Notes: a model not told the origin generated them from the sequence alone. A stretch of 64,000 bases of DNA from Azorinus chamasolen (GCA_963576725.1 OY755240.1:37102629-37166628); one strand, 5' to 3'. Positions 43,601-55,730 are shown, counted from the stretch's first letter. Program-made: numbers and translations.

Positions 43601-45440
43601 CCATAATGTATATAACTTATGTAGAGGACCTGAACATGATGCTATGTGCCAAATATGAAAGCTGAGAACCTTCCAGTTTCAGAGGAGAAGATTTTCAAAG
43701 ATTTCACTATTTGTTTCTATTGAAAACTGTCCACCCCTGGGGCGGGGCCAATTTGACCCTGGGGCTATAATTTATATAAATTTTGTAGAGGACCTGAACA
43801 TGATACTATGTGCCAAATATGAAAGCTGAGAGCCTTCCAGTGTCAGAGAAGAAGATTTTCAAAGATTTCACTATTTGTTTCTATTGAAAACTGCCCATCC
43901 CTGGGGCGGGGCCAATTTTGACCCTGGGGCCATAATTTATATAACTGTGTACAGGACCTGAACATGATGCTATGTGCTAAATATGAAAGCTGAGAACCTT
44001 CCAGTTTCAGAGGAGAAGATTTTCAAAGTTTGCACTATATGATTCTATTGAAAACTGCCCACCCCTGGGGCGGGGCCAATTTTGACCCCAGGGCCATAAT
44101 TTATATAACTTTTGTAGAGGACCTGAACATGATGCTATGTGCCAAATATGAAAGCTGACAACCTTCCAGTTTCAGACGAGAAGATTTTCAAAGATTTCAC
44201 TATTTGTTTCTATTGAAAACTGCCCACCCCTGGGGCGGGGCCAATTTTGACCCCGGGACCATACTTTATATAACTTTTGTACAGGACCTGAACATGATGT
44301 TATGTGCTAAATATGAAAGCTGAGAACCTTCCAGTTTCAGAGGAGAAGATTTTCAAAGTTTGCACTATATGATTCTATTGAAAACTGCTCACCCCTGGGG
44401 CGGGGCCAATTTTGACCCCAGGGCCATAATTTATATAACTTTTGTAGAGCACCTGAACATGATGATATGTGCCAATTATGAAAGCTGAGAACCTTCTGGT
44501 TTCAGAGGAAAAGATTTTCAAAGTTTTCACTATTTGTTTCTATTGAAAACTGCCCACCCCTGGGGCGGGGCCAATTTTGACCCTGGGGCTATAATTTATA
44601 TAACTTTTGTAGAGGACCTGAACATCAAGCTATGTGCCAAATATGAAAGCTGAGAGCCTTCCAGTTTCAGAGAAGAAGATTTTCAAAGATTTCACGATTT
44701 GTTTCTATTGAAAACTGCCCACCCCTGGGGCGGGGCCAATTTTGACCCTGAGGCTATAATTTATACAAATTTTGTAGAGGACCTGAACATGATACTATGT
44801 GCCAAATATGAAAGCTGAGAACCTTCCAGTTTCAGAGCAGAATATTTTCAAAGATTTCACTATTTGTTTCTATTGAAAACTGCCCATCCCTGGGGCGGGG
44901 CCAATTTTGACCCTGGGGCCATAATTTATATAACTTTTGTACAGGACCTGAACATGATGTTATGTGCTAAATATGAAAGCTGAGAACCTTCCAGTTTCAG
45001 AGGAGAAGATTTTCAAAGTTTGCACTATATGATTCTATTGAAAACTGCTCACCCCTGGGGCGGGGCCAATTTTGACCCCAGGGCCATAATTTATATAACT
45101 TTTGTAGAGCACCTGAACATGATGCTATGTGCCAATTATGAAAGCTGAGAACCTTCTGGTTTCAGAGGAGAAGATTTTCAAAGTTTTACTATATGTTTCT
45201 ATTGAAAACAAGGCACCCTGGGGCGGGGTCAATTTTGACCCCAGAGGCATAATTTATATAACTTTTGTAGAGGACCTGAATATGATGCTATGTGCCAAAG
45301 ATGAAAGTTGAGATCCCTATAGATTCAGAGGAGAAGATTTTTAAAGGTTGACGACGGACGACGAACGACTGACGCCGACGGACGACGGACAACGGGCGAT
45401 CACAAAAGCTCACCCTGAGCACTTTGTGCTCTGGTGAGCT
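40687..45440 (+). repeat. 4.75-kb Helitron-like/pearl-type element with ~28 copies of a ~164-bp unit
   Basis: The left end at 40687 is AACAAGAGGGTCAGAATGGC followed by CCTGAAGCGCTCACC. A long array follows, with unit landmarks GAAAACTGCCCACCCCTGGG, GGGGCCAATTTTGACCCC, GAGGACCTGAACATGATG and AAAGCTGAGA.CCTTCCAG. The right end is an ACGACGGACGACG microsatellite (about 45350-45392) and the terminal hairpin AGCTCACCCTGAGC / GCTCTGGTGAGCT (45407-45440). No protein is encoded. It is the same family as 3569-5231 but three times longer, through internal unit gain. Confidence 0.9.
41220..43680 (+). repeat. Higher-order repeat, 819-bp period (five units of ~164 bp), three copies
   Basis: Variant marks recur every 819-820 bp: CACCTCTGGGGCGGGGTC at about 41274, 42093 and 42912, and CTGAACATCATGCTATG at about 41665, 42484 and 43304. 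A second block of 660 bp (four units) repeats at about 44297 and 44957 (GTTATGTGCTAAATATGAAA with GAGCACCTGAACATG). Confidence 0.85.
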
Positions 45441-46689
45441 AAAAATATAGTTTCTGGACATTTGTATTTGAAATTTTACAAAGTTAAAACAAGTGCAACA
45501 CAAATCAAAGTACTGACAGTACAGATCAAGAGGATTGGGTCAACATAGATCAAATTAAATATTTGATTTGGGTGTTAAATGCAGCTTTGAACAACTGGAC
45601 AGAAACTGCAGAATCATTTCTATATTATACCATAAGCAAACAGGGCAGACTATGATCAGACGGCTCCTGCAGGAGCAGCTGTCAGGTCTGGGTCTACACT
45701 GTTTGCAATAGGCATAGAAAGGCATATTTATGGTCGAAGAAAGGGTTAAAGATGCAGCTTCATGGGATGCAGAAGCACAGCAACAACCAAGTCTTCATCT
45801 CTACTAGTTTAAGCTAAATATAGCCAAATTTAGATTTATGGAGAAAATATCTTTGACCTTGACTATACTACTGAATATTTATGGCCAAAACAGTTATAAT
45901 GAAATATGGAAGGTGAAACTTAGCCATTTTAGAAACTAAATAAACGTCTGATCTGGATCTACTAGGTTTGCCAGTGCATGAAAGGGCGTTTATATGAGGG
46001 CATGGGTTAATCCACCCAGCTTTATGAGATCCATGAGCACGTAAAATATTAAGTATTTGGTCTCTACTGGTTCAAAATGAATAGCCAATGTTACGGCTGC
46101 AGTTAAAGTTACAGGAAAATGACACTCAACCGTTGACCATGACCAGGTACCACTTAAAAGATGCAATGTTATGAGATGCATATGCTTGCTGAATGCCAAA
46201 TATAAATTCTCTATTTGTACCAAAGTCAAAAGTAATTGCCAACATCAAATTTAGGAGAAAATTACCTTTGACACATAACTGGTCTAAACCAAATACATCT
46301 AATCAGGGTCTGCTATGTTTGCATATGGAATTACAATGGACCAGACTCTACTGGTTTACCAATACCAAACAATCCTGTGTATATGTGTCATTATTACTAA
46401 ATCAGCTAATAAATATTCATGGCATTATTTCAAACATGAATTTTCAACAGGGAAATTATTAATATTAATTTCATGGTTAGCTGTAAACATAAGTGACTAT
46501 GACTGATACAGGTGGTATATTAAACTACTTAAATGTGACATTTAGTTTTGAAAAGAATAAAGTTAAGCGGATGATTCCCATACTAGCAAAGTTAAAAGAA
46601 ATCATTTGACATAATTCTACCAAACTATTTTAATTTTGTAGCATTTATTACAAATTTCATGAATATACTTTTACTAGAACTGTAAGCCA
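45441..46689. other. Non-coding, no gene seen
   Basis: Contains a GCAAACAGAG palindrome copy (45635-45706) and worn halves of the same family near 45950 and 46300 (CAGGGTCTGCTATGTTTGC). Confidence 0.5.
45635..45706. mobile_element. Palindromic GCAAACAGAG family, copy
   Basis: Outer arms GCAAACAGGGCAGACTATGA and GTCTACACTGTTTGC, with centre GGCTCCTGCAGGAGC. Confidence 0.7.
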
Positions 46690-47620
46690 AAGGCTAACGA
46701 ATATCCCCCACCTGTCTGCATGTCAGAACACCTATCATCAATCTGAACATATGTACATAGAGAAACATGAAGAGATTTAAAAACAATAAATGACCCAACC
46801 TAATTTATGTAATAAAAATCAAGAATAATTCAGAGAAACAAGACCCTTTCATGAGGTTTTTGTCAAATCCAAAGTTCTAAAGCTAGGTACCTTTTCAGAA
46901 AAACATTAAGTTCAAGGACAATAACTCTGACAAAAATTATTCAACCAGACCCATATTTGAACTTAAGCTGTACCTTATCTAGATTTAGCTCTATGTCAAA
47001 TATGAAGTTAATATCTCCAACCACTTCCAAAGAAAGACCAGAAAATTGAAAATTTGACAACAAATTAAAGTTCAAGGGCCATAACTCTGGCAAAAATTAT
47101 TCAACCAGACTGAGATTGGGAATTAAGCTGTAATTCATCTAGAGTTAGCTTTATGCCAAATATAAAGTTAATATCTGCAACCACTTCCAAAAAAAGTCTG
47201 GAAAATCCCAAATTTGAAGAAAAACATTAAAGTTCAAGGGCAATAACGCTGGAAATAATTATTCAACCGGGCTGAGATTGTAACATAAGCTGGAACTTAT
47301 CTAGATTTAGCTTTGTACTAACTATATAGTTGATATCTCGAGTCACTTCCATAAAAAGTCCAGAAAACCGGAAAACATTGGTAGGGGACTAAAAAGGGGA
47401 GATAACTACTGAAGTAGTGGTCTGATCATAATGGAAATAAGCGGTGCACAGGTTTATATGGTCATATGGCTATACATGAACTTTCAACAAAATTGAAGCA
47501 AAACTGTAGAAGAAGAAGGCCGGACAAAATTGTGTCCACGGACGGACAGACGGACGGACAGACGGACAACCTGATTCCAGTATAACCCCCCCCCAAACTT
47601 CGTTGTGGGGGGTATAATAA
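46690..47620 (+). repeat. Hairpin-ended tandem-repeat element, ~180-bp core
   Basis: About three units of ~180 bp (AGTTCAAGGGCCATAACTCT, AATTATTCAACC, TTAATATCTGCAACCACTTC). A (GGACGGACAGAC)n microsatellite follows at 47536-47569, then a terminal hairpin at 47580-47619 (TATAACCCCCCCCC with GGGGGGTATAATA). The left end near 46690-46730 (CGAATATCCCCCACC) looks like the inverse of the right end. Non-coding. Confidence 0.75.
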
Positions 47621-48026
47621 AAAGTTATGATATTTTAGTTCATCAGGGTCAAAATATTTAAATACCAGAGTTTAATGACAGACATTTTAACCAAACTTCA
47701 AATGTCATAACTTTTTTGTTTTTAATTTTCAGAACATTTTGAAAGGGAAATCTGTTCTGAAAGCTCTTGTTTAGATATTTCATTCTGGAATAAGATAATA
47801 AAATCTGGAGGGCACTAAGTACTTGTGAATAAACAAAAACATCTGGATGTAGAGAAGAATTTAATTGTACAAATAACAAAACTACATTACGTTATTTGAA
47901 TAATAATTGTTGCCCAGTATATCCATGTTAACCCTTTCACTCATATAAAATCAAATACTTTTTCACATCTCCATAAGAGCCATCTGATCAGGGTCTGCTC
48001 TGAAAATGCTTGACAAACTATATAGA
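47621..48026. other. Non-coding, no gene seen
   Basis: Holds half of a worn GCAAACAGAG palindrome (GAGCCATCTGATCAGGGTCT near 47977). Confidence 0.45.
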
Positions 48027-48164
48027 GAATAATAGGTTAGTGCCGTAGATGGGACGCTTTATCCGACGAGGGGAGAAAACTTTGAGGCGAGGCTTGCCGA
48101 GCCTCAACTGTTTTCTCTCCGAGTCGGATAAAGGTGTCCCATCTACGGCACTAACCTATTATTC
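48027..48164. mobile_element. 138-bp near-perfect palindrome (foldback/MITE)
   Basis: The left arm GAATAATAGGTTAGTGCCGT continues AGATGGGACGCTTTATCCGA and on to GAGAAAAC. The right arm is its inverse with few mismatches (indel GACGC/GGTGTC). The loop region is GAGGCGAGGCTTGCCGAGCCTC. Transcribed, it would be one long hairpin. Confidence 0.85.
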
Positions 48165-48165
48165 T

Positions 48166-49027
48166 ATTTATCCAGTCAATTTAGTTATATCTTTTTTCAT
48201 AGACTCATAAAACATACGAATATTGAAATAATTTGCATTAAAAATGCGGTTTTTCGATCAACGGACCTCCCTTTTCATTTCCATTCTAGAGACGTAAATA
48301 ATGAGCTACCGCAGAGGAAAATAGTTTCGATACTTACATTACAAGTGGGGAAAATTTGAAAAATAAGATCATTTGAATCGAGAGTCGATATGTTAATTCA
48401 AACAGACATGATAATATTCTCCCAGAGGCTGTCTGGTCAAATTCGAGTTCTGTTGACTCGGTTTCTATTTTTAGATAGGGTTAACGTCACTCGCTGAACA
48501 GGCTATATTTAGGTCTATGACAATCACCGCCTTTGTAAGAGCTTATTAATCAAATTATTATGATAGTGAAAAGAAAACATTTACTATTTATCTGTAAATC
48601 TTTGCCTCCTGACTCGATTTTTATCAAAAACGCGTTTCGCCAGCGATGAATTAAATTAATAAAACTGATGAATCAACGTCATTTTGTATGTGGCCTCTGT
48701 GGCGTAATCGGTAAGCACGACGTCTCAAAAGAGATCAGATTTGGCTTTTGTAGAATCAGGCGCGGGTTCGAATCCAGCTATAGCCATTTATTTTTTTATT
48801 TATTTTTTCTTCTCTTTTCTTATTTGAATAATTATATTGGTGATTTTTCTGTTAGATCAACATGTTCATACATATTTACAGAAAATTAAAATAGTTCCAT
48901 GGTTATAGAATCATCCGCCCATCTACTAGCCTAATAAACCTTCTACTACCGGAAGTAACCTAATAAACCTAAGTTTATTTGCACCCCCTTTATTATGTCA
49001 CTAGAGAAGCCTGGTGACTGGATAAAT
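48166..49027. mobile_element. Possible ~860-bp MITE with 13-bp terminal inverted repeats
   Basis: ATTTATCCAGTCA at 48166-48178 and its exact inverse TGACTGGATAAAT at 49015-49027. It directly abuts the palindrome at 48027-48164, so the two may be one foldback element. It holds a tRNA-like segment (48692-48786) and no transposase. Confidence 0.5.
48692..48786 (+). ncRNA. tRNA-derived sequence (SINE head or tRNA pseudogene)
   Basis: A box TGGCGTAATCGG (about 48700-48711) and a perfect B box GGTTCGAATCC (48764-48774), followed by T-runs that could stop pol III. The total of ~95 nt and the unclear anticodon arm do not fold into a standard tRNA, and the acceptor ends GGCCTCT and ATAGCC pair only in part. 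Confidence 0.5.
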
Positions 49028-49569
49028 ATATATATTTATACAGTAGAAACTGCGATTCAGGACAATCCTCAATTCTCCTAGGACAGATTGCGATCGCAAT
49101 CTCTCCTAGGAGAGACTCTGATCCTAATATATATTAAGGACAATCAACGATTCTAATAGTACAGATTCCGATCACAGTCTGTCAACGACAAACTGTAATT
49201 CTATCATGGAAATTTACAATTCTACTGGAAAGAATTATTATTACTTTTAAATATGACTCTTTAGTTCTTCTAGGAAAATGTACAATTCTACTTGAAGAAT
49301 ATATTATTTTAAGATTACAAGTCTATATTGAGAACATGACAAACACACATGATTATGAATGATTTAAAAAGAGGATTGGAGTTTATCCTAGGGGAGACTG
49401 CTATCGCAATGTGTCCCAGGAGAATCAGTGATTTTCCCCGATTCGCAATTTCTACTATAACATATATATGATACTACAGTTTCTGCCATGGCCAAAACTT
49501 CCTGTGTCCATGTGCTATAATAATTATTCTAATTAACCATTTCCCTCCTGTAAAGTGTTTTCACGCATT

Positions 49570-49634
49570 TACAGAGTAGACCCAGATCAGACGACTCCTA
49601 TAGGAGCCATATGATCAGAATCTGCTCTGTGTGC
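49570..49634. mobile_element. Palindromic GCAAACAGAG family, copy
   Basis: ACAGAGTAGACCCAGATCAG on the left, ATGATCAGAATCTGCTCTGT on the right, centre CTCCTATAGGAG. Confidence 0.75.
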
Positions 49635-49796
49635 TCATGGAATTTAATAGATGTTTTTTTTACTTTCTAATATGACTGCAATGTTCCACCTTTCAACTTT
49701 CATTATGAAGGTTTTGTTCATGAATATTCAATAGCTACTGAAATTTGGAATAAACAAATAACCATTTCCCTTATGTAGGCACATTTTGGCACATCT

Positions 49797-49864
49797 GCAA
49801 ACAAAGTAGATCCAGATCAGATGGCTCCTATAGCAGCCGTCTGATCAGGGTCTGCTCTGTTTGC
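49797..49864. mobile_element. Palindromic GCAAACAGAG family, reference copy
   Basis: Left arm GCAAACAAAGTAGATCCAGA then TCAGATGGCTCCTATA. The right arm is the inverse and ends GGGTCTGCTCTGTTTGC, giving ~33 bp per arm. Shared flanks extend the repeat on both sides: CCATTTCCCT...CACATCTGC before, and TAATATAGATCTGATTCTAC after. Confidence 0.8.
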
Positions 49865-50262
49865 TTACGGTGTAATATAGATCTGATTCTACAGCTTCTG
49901 TCTGAGGCAAATGTCCTGTGTTCATATGCAATTATAATAATCTTATTAATATTCATGACGTCATTATTTTCTACATGAATATTCAGTTATTCGCCAGGGA
50001 AAGGGTTGATATTCATGACACATGTATCTATTATTTATTTCTTACATCAATACTCATGGAGTAAAGTGTAATATTCACCAGGGAAAGGGTGAATAACTAC
50101 CAGTGACACCAGGGTTGATTTTCAACTTGTTAAAATTCAATCATCTTCTACACATGTACATACTTTATCAATGAATCAAGCATATTACACAACGCAGGGA
50201 TTACAGAAATCATCTGATTTGACTTTGATGATGATCTTATGGACATTTTCATGTTAACAAGT

Positions 50263-50514
50263 CTATGATTTCATGTGCATGATGTCCCTCTCAACATGTA
50301 TGCAATTTGCTGGTATTCTCCTAGATTCTATCACTTCTTCCTCAAACACATGGGTATATCCTTTCATGAATGCTGGTATGTCTAATTTCACTCTTCTGAT
50401 ACAAAGTTCTTCACTGATATCATAGTAAATCAGCAAACTGTCACCTAGCAAGAGGTAATCCAAACCATTACATACAATATTTTGTGATGTAATTGCCATT
50501 GGCTTGTCCACCAA
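50263..50514 (-). CDS. Possible terminal exon, unknown protein
   Basis: An 83-codon frame with balanced composition and amphipathic, protein-like content (GLDYLLLGDSLLIYYD, RRVKLDIPAFMKGY, VFEEEVIESRRIP), unlike the repeat-derived ORFs around it. It ends at a TAG. A clear splice acceptor at its upstream edge could not be found, and I do not recognise the family. It may be the last exon of a minus-strand gene or a decayed fragment. Confidence 0.3.
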   Translation of the reverse strand: MVDKPMAITSQNIVCNGLDYLLLGDSLLIYYDISEELCIRRVKLDIPAFMKGYTHVFEEEVIESRRIPANCIHVERDIMHMKS

Positions 50515-50834
50515 ATAGTGGTGAAATGTTTATAATAAACCATAAGAATTATTTTTTTGTGTTATGGCCATAGATACATGTGCTCCATGCTTGTGCACAG
50601 ACTTTCACTCATTATTTTAAAACATTAATGAAGAAATTCTAATCTTAATCTAACAAGTACAGCAATTATCTGAATCTCGACACTCCGTTTATAGGGCACT
50701 TTTTCTCGATACATTTGTATTTAGACAGAATTGTGAGCAATGCGAGAAACACAGTCAAACTATAGGCCAGTACAGAATCTTGATTCAGAGTCACTTGCCA
50801 CATTTCAGCACCAAACTCTGATGACCTTTTACAT

Positions 50835-50982
50835 TTATAGTCCTTCTACTGTAGTAATAACTGGCCCAAGGCAAACAACATCTACCGTCTGAGAGCATTC
50901 ATCAACTAAAGTGGGCTTTTTACCAGTACCTGCTGTATCTGGTTATTCCATAGGCTCTTGTGGCTGAATAGTAAGAGGGTTG
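50835..50982 (-). other. Possible small exon with splice acceptor, minus strand
   Basis: On the minus strand a good acceptor (TTTCCTTGCTTTCAG) precedes a frame encoding NPLTIQPQEPME and a TAA. After the TAA the same frame stays open for 35 more codons (PDTAGTGKKPTLVDECSQ...) to a second TAA. This could be a last exon plus UTR, or an exon with a nonsense mutation. It lies upstream of 50263-50514 on the same strand. Confidence 0.25.
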
Positions 50983-50989
50983 CTGAAAG

Positions 50990-52000
50990 CAAGGAAATAA
51001 ATTTTAATCATTCTTTTTGAGAAAAAACAATATTGATGGTTGTACAATTACACTTTTAATGAGGAGTTTCTATGTATATGATGATAAAAAAGTTTTTAAC
51101 CCATTCACTTATTTTGACTCCTTTTGATGCCTCTGTAAAAGTCGCTTTTTGAAACCAATTATGATACATAGAGCATTTGTTCCATGGGAGCCAACGCTCT
51201 ATTTATCACAATGCTTTCAAAAAACACAATTCAAAAATGTTACTTTTCTCTAGTAAAATGCTACTTTTGGGTAGATTTGTTCAATTTGAAGCTGGGTCTG
51301 AAAATAGCCTATGAGGGAATGGTTTATAGGGGGAAATAAATAATTAAATACAAACATGTATATCTAACAACCACATTACGAGGTATTTGGGTAGATACAT
51401 GTTTAAAAGATTATAATAGTTTGACCATGTTTAATCAAACCTGTTCAAGATAATTATTCATTGTAACTATGTATTCCAGAGCTTTATATTTAGCTATTAT
51501 TTTGTTTTTAATGATAATTTTTATACTAATGAGAGTTTTCCTTTTCTTTTTGGTCATGTATACCGCTGCATTATGCTTTGTCTCAACTCTCTAGTAAAAT
51601 AGTCGAACGTTTGTCAAAAATAATTGTGTTTCTGGACATGACCAAAGCATATCTTGAATTGTTTCTAGTTCACCAAAGTCTCTGCAATTAGGAAGGTTTG
51701 AGATTTTGATGTCAAAAAAGGTACTTTTGTGTTGAAAGAATGCTATGGTGTGTTCGATGTGCTATAGTGTGTTCAACACTGAAACCATCTTATTTCTGTA
51801 CTGGTGTTATACTTCAATACGGCATTGTAATTTCTTTCTTTCCAATCTTCATTTTAAATCTCAAAATTAGATTTTGAGGTACATAGATTCCAACACTGAA
51901 GTCAGTTCAAAACGCAAAATTTGTGGAAATTTCCACCGCATACATCATTAAGAAACTAGAGGTTTTTGTCACAAAAACGGATGTCTCCCCTCTATTAACA
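50990..52000. other. Non-coding, no gene seen
   Basis: AT-rich. GGAGCCAACGCTC at about 51187-51199 is a small palindrome. Nothing else is recognised. Confidence 0.5.
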
Positions 52001-53583
52001 AGAGTACCGCATACGGTACATAATACGCCCACTTGCAAACTTTCTCTGATTCAACATGCCTTACAAGTGTTGACATTTTCCAATCTGTGCTTCAGATCTT
52101 GATTTCCATATTAAGGTGATACTGTTTTTTAAAAAATTGAAGTGAATATCTTATTAAATAAAAAAGTTACAGCTAAACCTCATTTTTGCAGATTTTTGTA
52201 AAGTGAAACAGCCATAACTCTGTAAAGACAAACTGAATGAACCTCAAAATAAACTCAGCTTCAAATTTTGTTGCTTAAAACATTTGTCTTACGTTTCATT
52301 TATATCATTTTAATAGTTTTCCCAGAAAACAACAGACAAACTAAAAGTTGACCGACAAACAAAGCAACGAACACACAAAGTTCAAAGACCATAACTTTAG
52401 AATAAAATAACATATCAAAACCCCCGCAATATATGTGAAAATTCACATTAAGGTTTAACCATATAAAAAAATTGAAGTGAATATCATTTCAAATGAAAAA
52501 GTTATGGCCATCCTCATATTTGCATAGATTTGCATTATTTTTTTAAGTGCAAGGGCCATAACTCCGAAACAACAAATCAAATGATCCTCAGAATCGACTT
52601 AGCTTCAGGTCTTGATGCATTAAACATGTGTATGAAGTTTCATTAATATCTGTCAAACAGTTTGGCAGAAAACAGCGGACAAACTATATGCATATATCTG
52701 CATTATTTTTTAAGTAAAAGGGCCATAACTCCGAAACGACAAATCAAATAAACCTCAAAATCGACTCAGCATCAGATCTTGATGCATTTAACATTTTTGT
52801 GAAGTTTCATTAATATCTCTCAAATAGTTTTCCAAGAAAACAGCGGACAAACTATTTGCATGTATTTGCATTACTTTTTAAGAACAAGGGCCATAACTCT
52901 GAAAAGAAAAATCAAATGAACCTTAGAATTGACTCAGCTTCAGATCTTGATGCATTAAACATTTGTGTGAAGTTTCATTAATATCTCTCAAATAGTTTTT
53001 CCAGAAAACAGCGGACAAGCTATTTGCATATTTTTTAAGGACGAGGGCCATAACTCTGAAATGAAAAATCAAATGAACCTCAGAATCAACTCAGCTCCAG
53101 ATCTTGATGCATTAAACATTTGTATGAAGTTTCATTAATATCTGTCAAATAGTTTTCCCAGAAAACAGCGGACAAACTATTTGCATATATTTGCACTATT
53201 TTTTAAGTAAAAGGGCCATAACTCTGAAACAACAAATCAAATGAACCTCAGAATCGACTCAGCTTCAGATCTTGATGCATTAAACATTTGTGTGAAGTTT
53301 CATTAATATCTCTTAAATAGTTTTCCCAGAAAACAGCGGACAAACTATTTGCATATTTTTAGGACAAGGGCCATAACTCTGAAATGAAAAATCAAATGAA
53401 CCTCAGAATCAACTCAGCTTCAGATCTTGATGCATTAAACATTTGTGTGAAGTTTCATTAATATCTGTCAAATAGTTTTCTCAGAAAACAGCGGACAAAC
53501 AAAATGTTGACGGACGAACGAACGAACGGACGGACGGACAGGGCCACGACAATATACGACCACCTTTATTAGGTGGGCGTATA
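52001..53583 (+). repeat. Hairpin-ended tandem-repeat element, ~155-bp core
   Basis: The left end is ACAAGAGTACCGCATACGGT followed by ACATAATACGCCCAC. About eight units follow (GGGCCATAACTCTGAAA, CTCAGCTTCAGATCTTGATG, GAAGTTTCATTAATATCT, AGAAAACAGCGGACAAAC). A (GACGGACGAACG)n microsatellite lies at about 53510-53540. The terminal hairpin is ACGACCACCTTTATTAGGTGGGCGT (about 53555-53580), which inverts the ATACGCCCAC of the left end. Non-coding. Confidence 0.8.
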
Positions 53584-53599
53584 AAAACAATATGTAAAG

Positions 53600-54826
53600 G
53601 GAAATCACTAAAAATGTTATGGTCTTGATGAATGATACTTCCCCTCATTATGCGCTTTCCACACCACATTTTTCAAGAAGAAAATGATAACAGCTAATAA
53701 CTCCAAAAATACTGATACCAGATTTATGGCCCTTGTGCATGACACTTACTTTCATCATGCTCTTTCCAAAAATAAAATGTCATTCCAATAGCGTTAGTCG
53801 AACAGGAGTTATTGATCGGCCAAAAAATGTAACAAAGGGCAATAACTCCCAAAGTATTGAAGCCAGAGTTATGGCCCTTGTTCATGACACTTTCTCTCAC
53901 CATGCTCTTTCCATGTATGAAGTTTCAATACGATGGCAAGAGCCATGTAGGAGTTATCGTCCGGACAAGAAAGCATTAAACAAATGTACAAGGGGCAATA
54001 ACTCTAAATTTATTGAAGCTCGAGTTAAGGATCTTATGCATGGCACTTTCTCTTATCATGATCTTTCCATGTATGAAGTTTCACTCCAATGGCATGTGTC
54101 ACATAGGAGTAATCATCCGGACAAAAAATTGTGATTTTTTTTTACAAAGGGCAATAACTCCAATATTAGTGAAGCCAGAGTTATGGACCTTGTGCATGAC
54201 ACTTCCTCTCGTTATGATCTTTCCATATATGAAGTTTCAATCCAATGGCATGAGCCGTATAGAAGTTATCTTCCGGACAAAAAAGTGATTGTTTTACAAA
54301 GGGCAATAACTCCCATATTAGTGAAGCCACAGTTATGGACCTTGTGCATGACACTTCCTCTCATTATGCTCTTTCCATATATGAAGTTTCAATCAACTGG
54401 CATCAGGCATATTGAAGTTATTGTCCGGACAAAAAATTGTGATATTTTTTACAAAGGGCAATAACTCCAATATTAGTGAAGCCAGAGTTATGGACCTTGT
54501 GCATGACACTTCCTCTCGTCATGATCTTTCCATATATGAAGTTTCAATCCAATGGCATGAGCCATATAGGAGTTATCGTCCGGACAAAAAAGTATGATTT
54601 TTTACAAGGGGCAATAACTCCTATATTAGTGAAGCCAGAGTTATGGACCTTGTGCATGACAATTCCTCTCATTATGCTCTTTCCATATATGAAGTTTCAA
54701 ACAACTGGCATCAGGTATATTGAAGTTATCGTCCGGACAAAAAGTGACGGACAGACAGACAGACAACTCTCACGAAAACAATATGTCTCCCCCATATAAA
54801 TATGGGGGGAGACATAATAAAGACAA
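53600..54826 (+). repeat. Hairpin-ended tandem-repeat element, ~148-bp core
   Basis: About seven units (AAGGGCAATAACTCC, GAAGCCAGAGTTATGG, CTTGTGCATGACACTTCCTC, TTCCATATATGAAGTTTCAA, ATCGTCCGGACAAAAAA). A GACGGACAGACAGACAGAC microsatellite follows at about 54747-54766, then a terminal hairpin ATGTCTCCCCCATATA / TATGGGGGGAGACAT (54782-54817). The 60-107-codon ORFs here recur once per unit and are not genes. Confidence 0.8.
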
Positions 54827-54894
54827 TCATTAATATATTAATTTTTATAATGTAGATTTTTCAAGGGAGGTATTCGGTCTATATAATGTCAGAA

Positions 54895-54958
54895 GCAAAC
54901 AGCTGATCTTGATCAGACGCTCCTAAATCCTAGATGGATTTGGGTCTACTCTGTTTGC
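54895..54958. mobile_element. Palindromic GCAAACAGAG family, worn copy
   Basis: GCAAACAGCTGATCTTGATC on the left, GGGTCTACTCTGTTTGC on the right. Confidence 0.65.
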
Positions 54959-55092
54959 AAAGGAATGAACATGTGTTTTTAGAAGAAAGGGGTTAATGAT
55001 TTAATCAGTATTTCATTTATTTATGTACTTAACAGACATATACATACATGTATGTATGTCTCTGTGTATTCTGTCGGGTTTTTTTTTATTAA

Positions 55093-55400
55093 AAAGAGGG
55101 TCAGAATGGCCCTGAAGCGCTCACCAGACAATCAGAGGAGAAGATTTTCAAAGTTTTCACTATATGTTTCTATTGAAAGCTGGCTACTCCTGGGGTGGGC
55201 CAATTTTGACCACAGGGGCATCATTTATATAACATTTGTAGAGGACCTGAACATGAAGCTATGTGCCAAATATGAAAGTTATGAACCTTCCAGTTTCATC
55301 AGATTTTCAATGTTTTTACTGTATGTTTCTATTGAAAGCTGACCACCCCTGGGGTGAGGCCAATTTTAACCCCAGGGGCATTATTTAAACAAGGCCATAC
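55093..55400 (+). repeat. Left end and about two units of a truncated Helitron-like element
   Basis: AGAGGGTCAGAATGGCCCTG followed by AAGCGCTCACC, then two units of the ~164-bp type (GAAAGCTGGCTACTCCTGGG, GAGGACCTGAACATGAAG). The hairpin end is absent here; an equivalent right-hand fragment lies at 56160-56553. Confidence 0.75.
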
Positions 55401-55730
55401 AAAGTTCAGACTAAAGGCGATCAACTGTTCTGTTCTGAACAGGTATGTGTACACTAGCATTCCAAACTGATTTTTTGCATTTGAATATTATTATAAATTA
55501 TTACATAATAATTTCATATTAATAAGTTTAAACTTAATAGTTTCAAGTAATACAATTTCATGTTAAAAATTATTTCATAATTGATTTAAAATCTTTAACT
55601 TGGCATTCTGGAGTCTTTACATGATTTACCCTTCTTCTGAACTGCAGGGCAGGTTATAATGTAATATCATAATGCCAATCACTATTATTAATTAACCCTT
55701 CCCTCTTATAAACGCGTTTTCACACATTTG

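Larger units (their letters stand above)
49028..50262. other. Non-coding, with palindromes
   Basis: Near 49077-49113, two short palindromes lie close together (ATTGCGATCGCAAT and CTCCTAGGAG). Two full copies of the GCAAACAGAG palindrome follow (49570-49634, 49797-49864). Confidence 0.5.

Noticed and set aside
48692..48786. Functional tRNA gene
   Set aside because: The B box is perfect, but length, acceptor pairing and anticodon arm do not fit a standard tRNA.
54013..54799. ORFs of 61-107 codons repeating LWTLCMTLPL
   Set aside because: They recur once per ~148-bp repeat unit and reflect the array.
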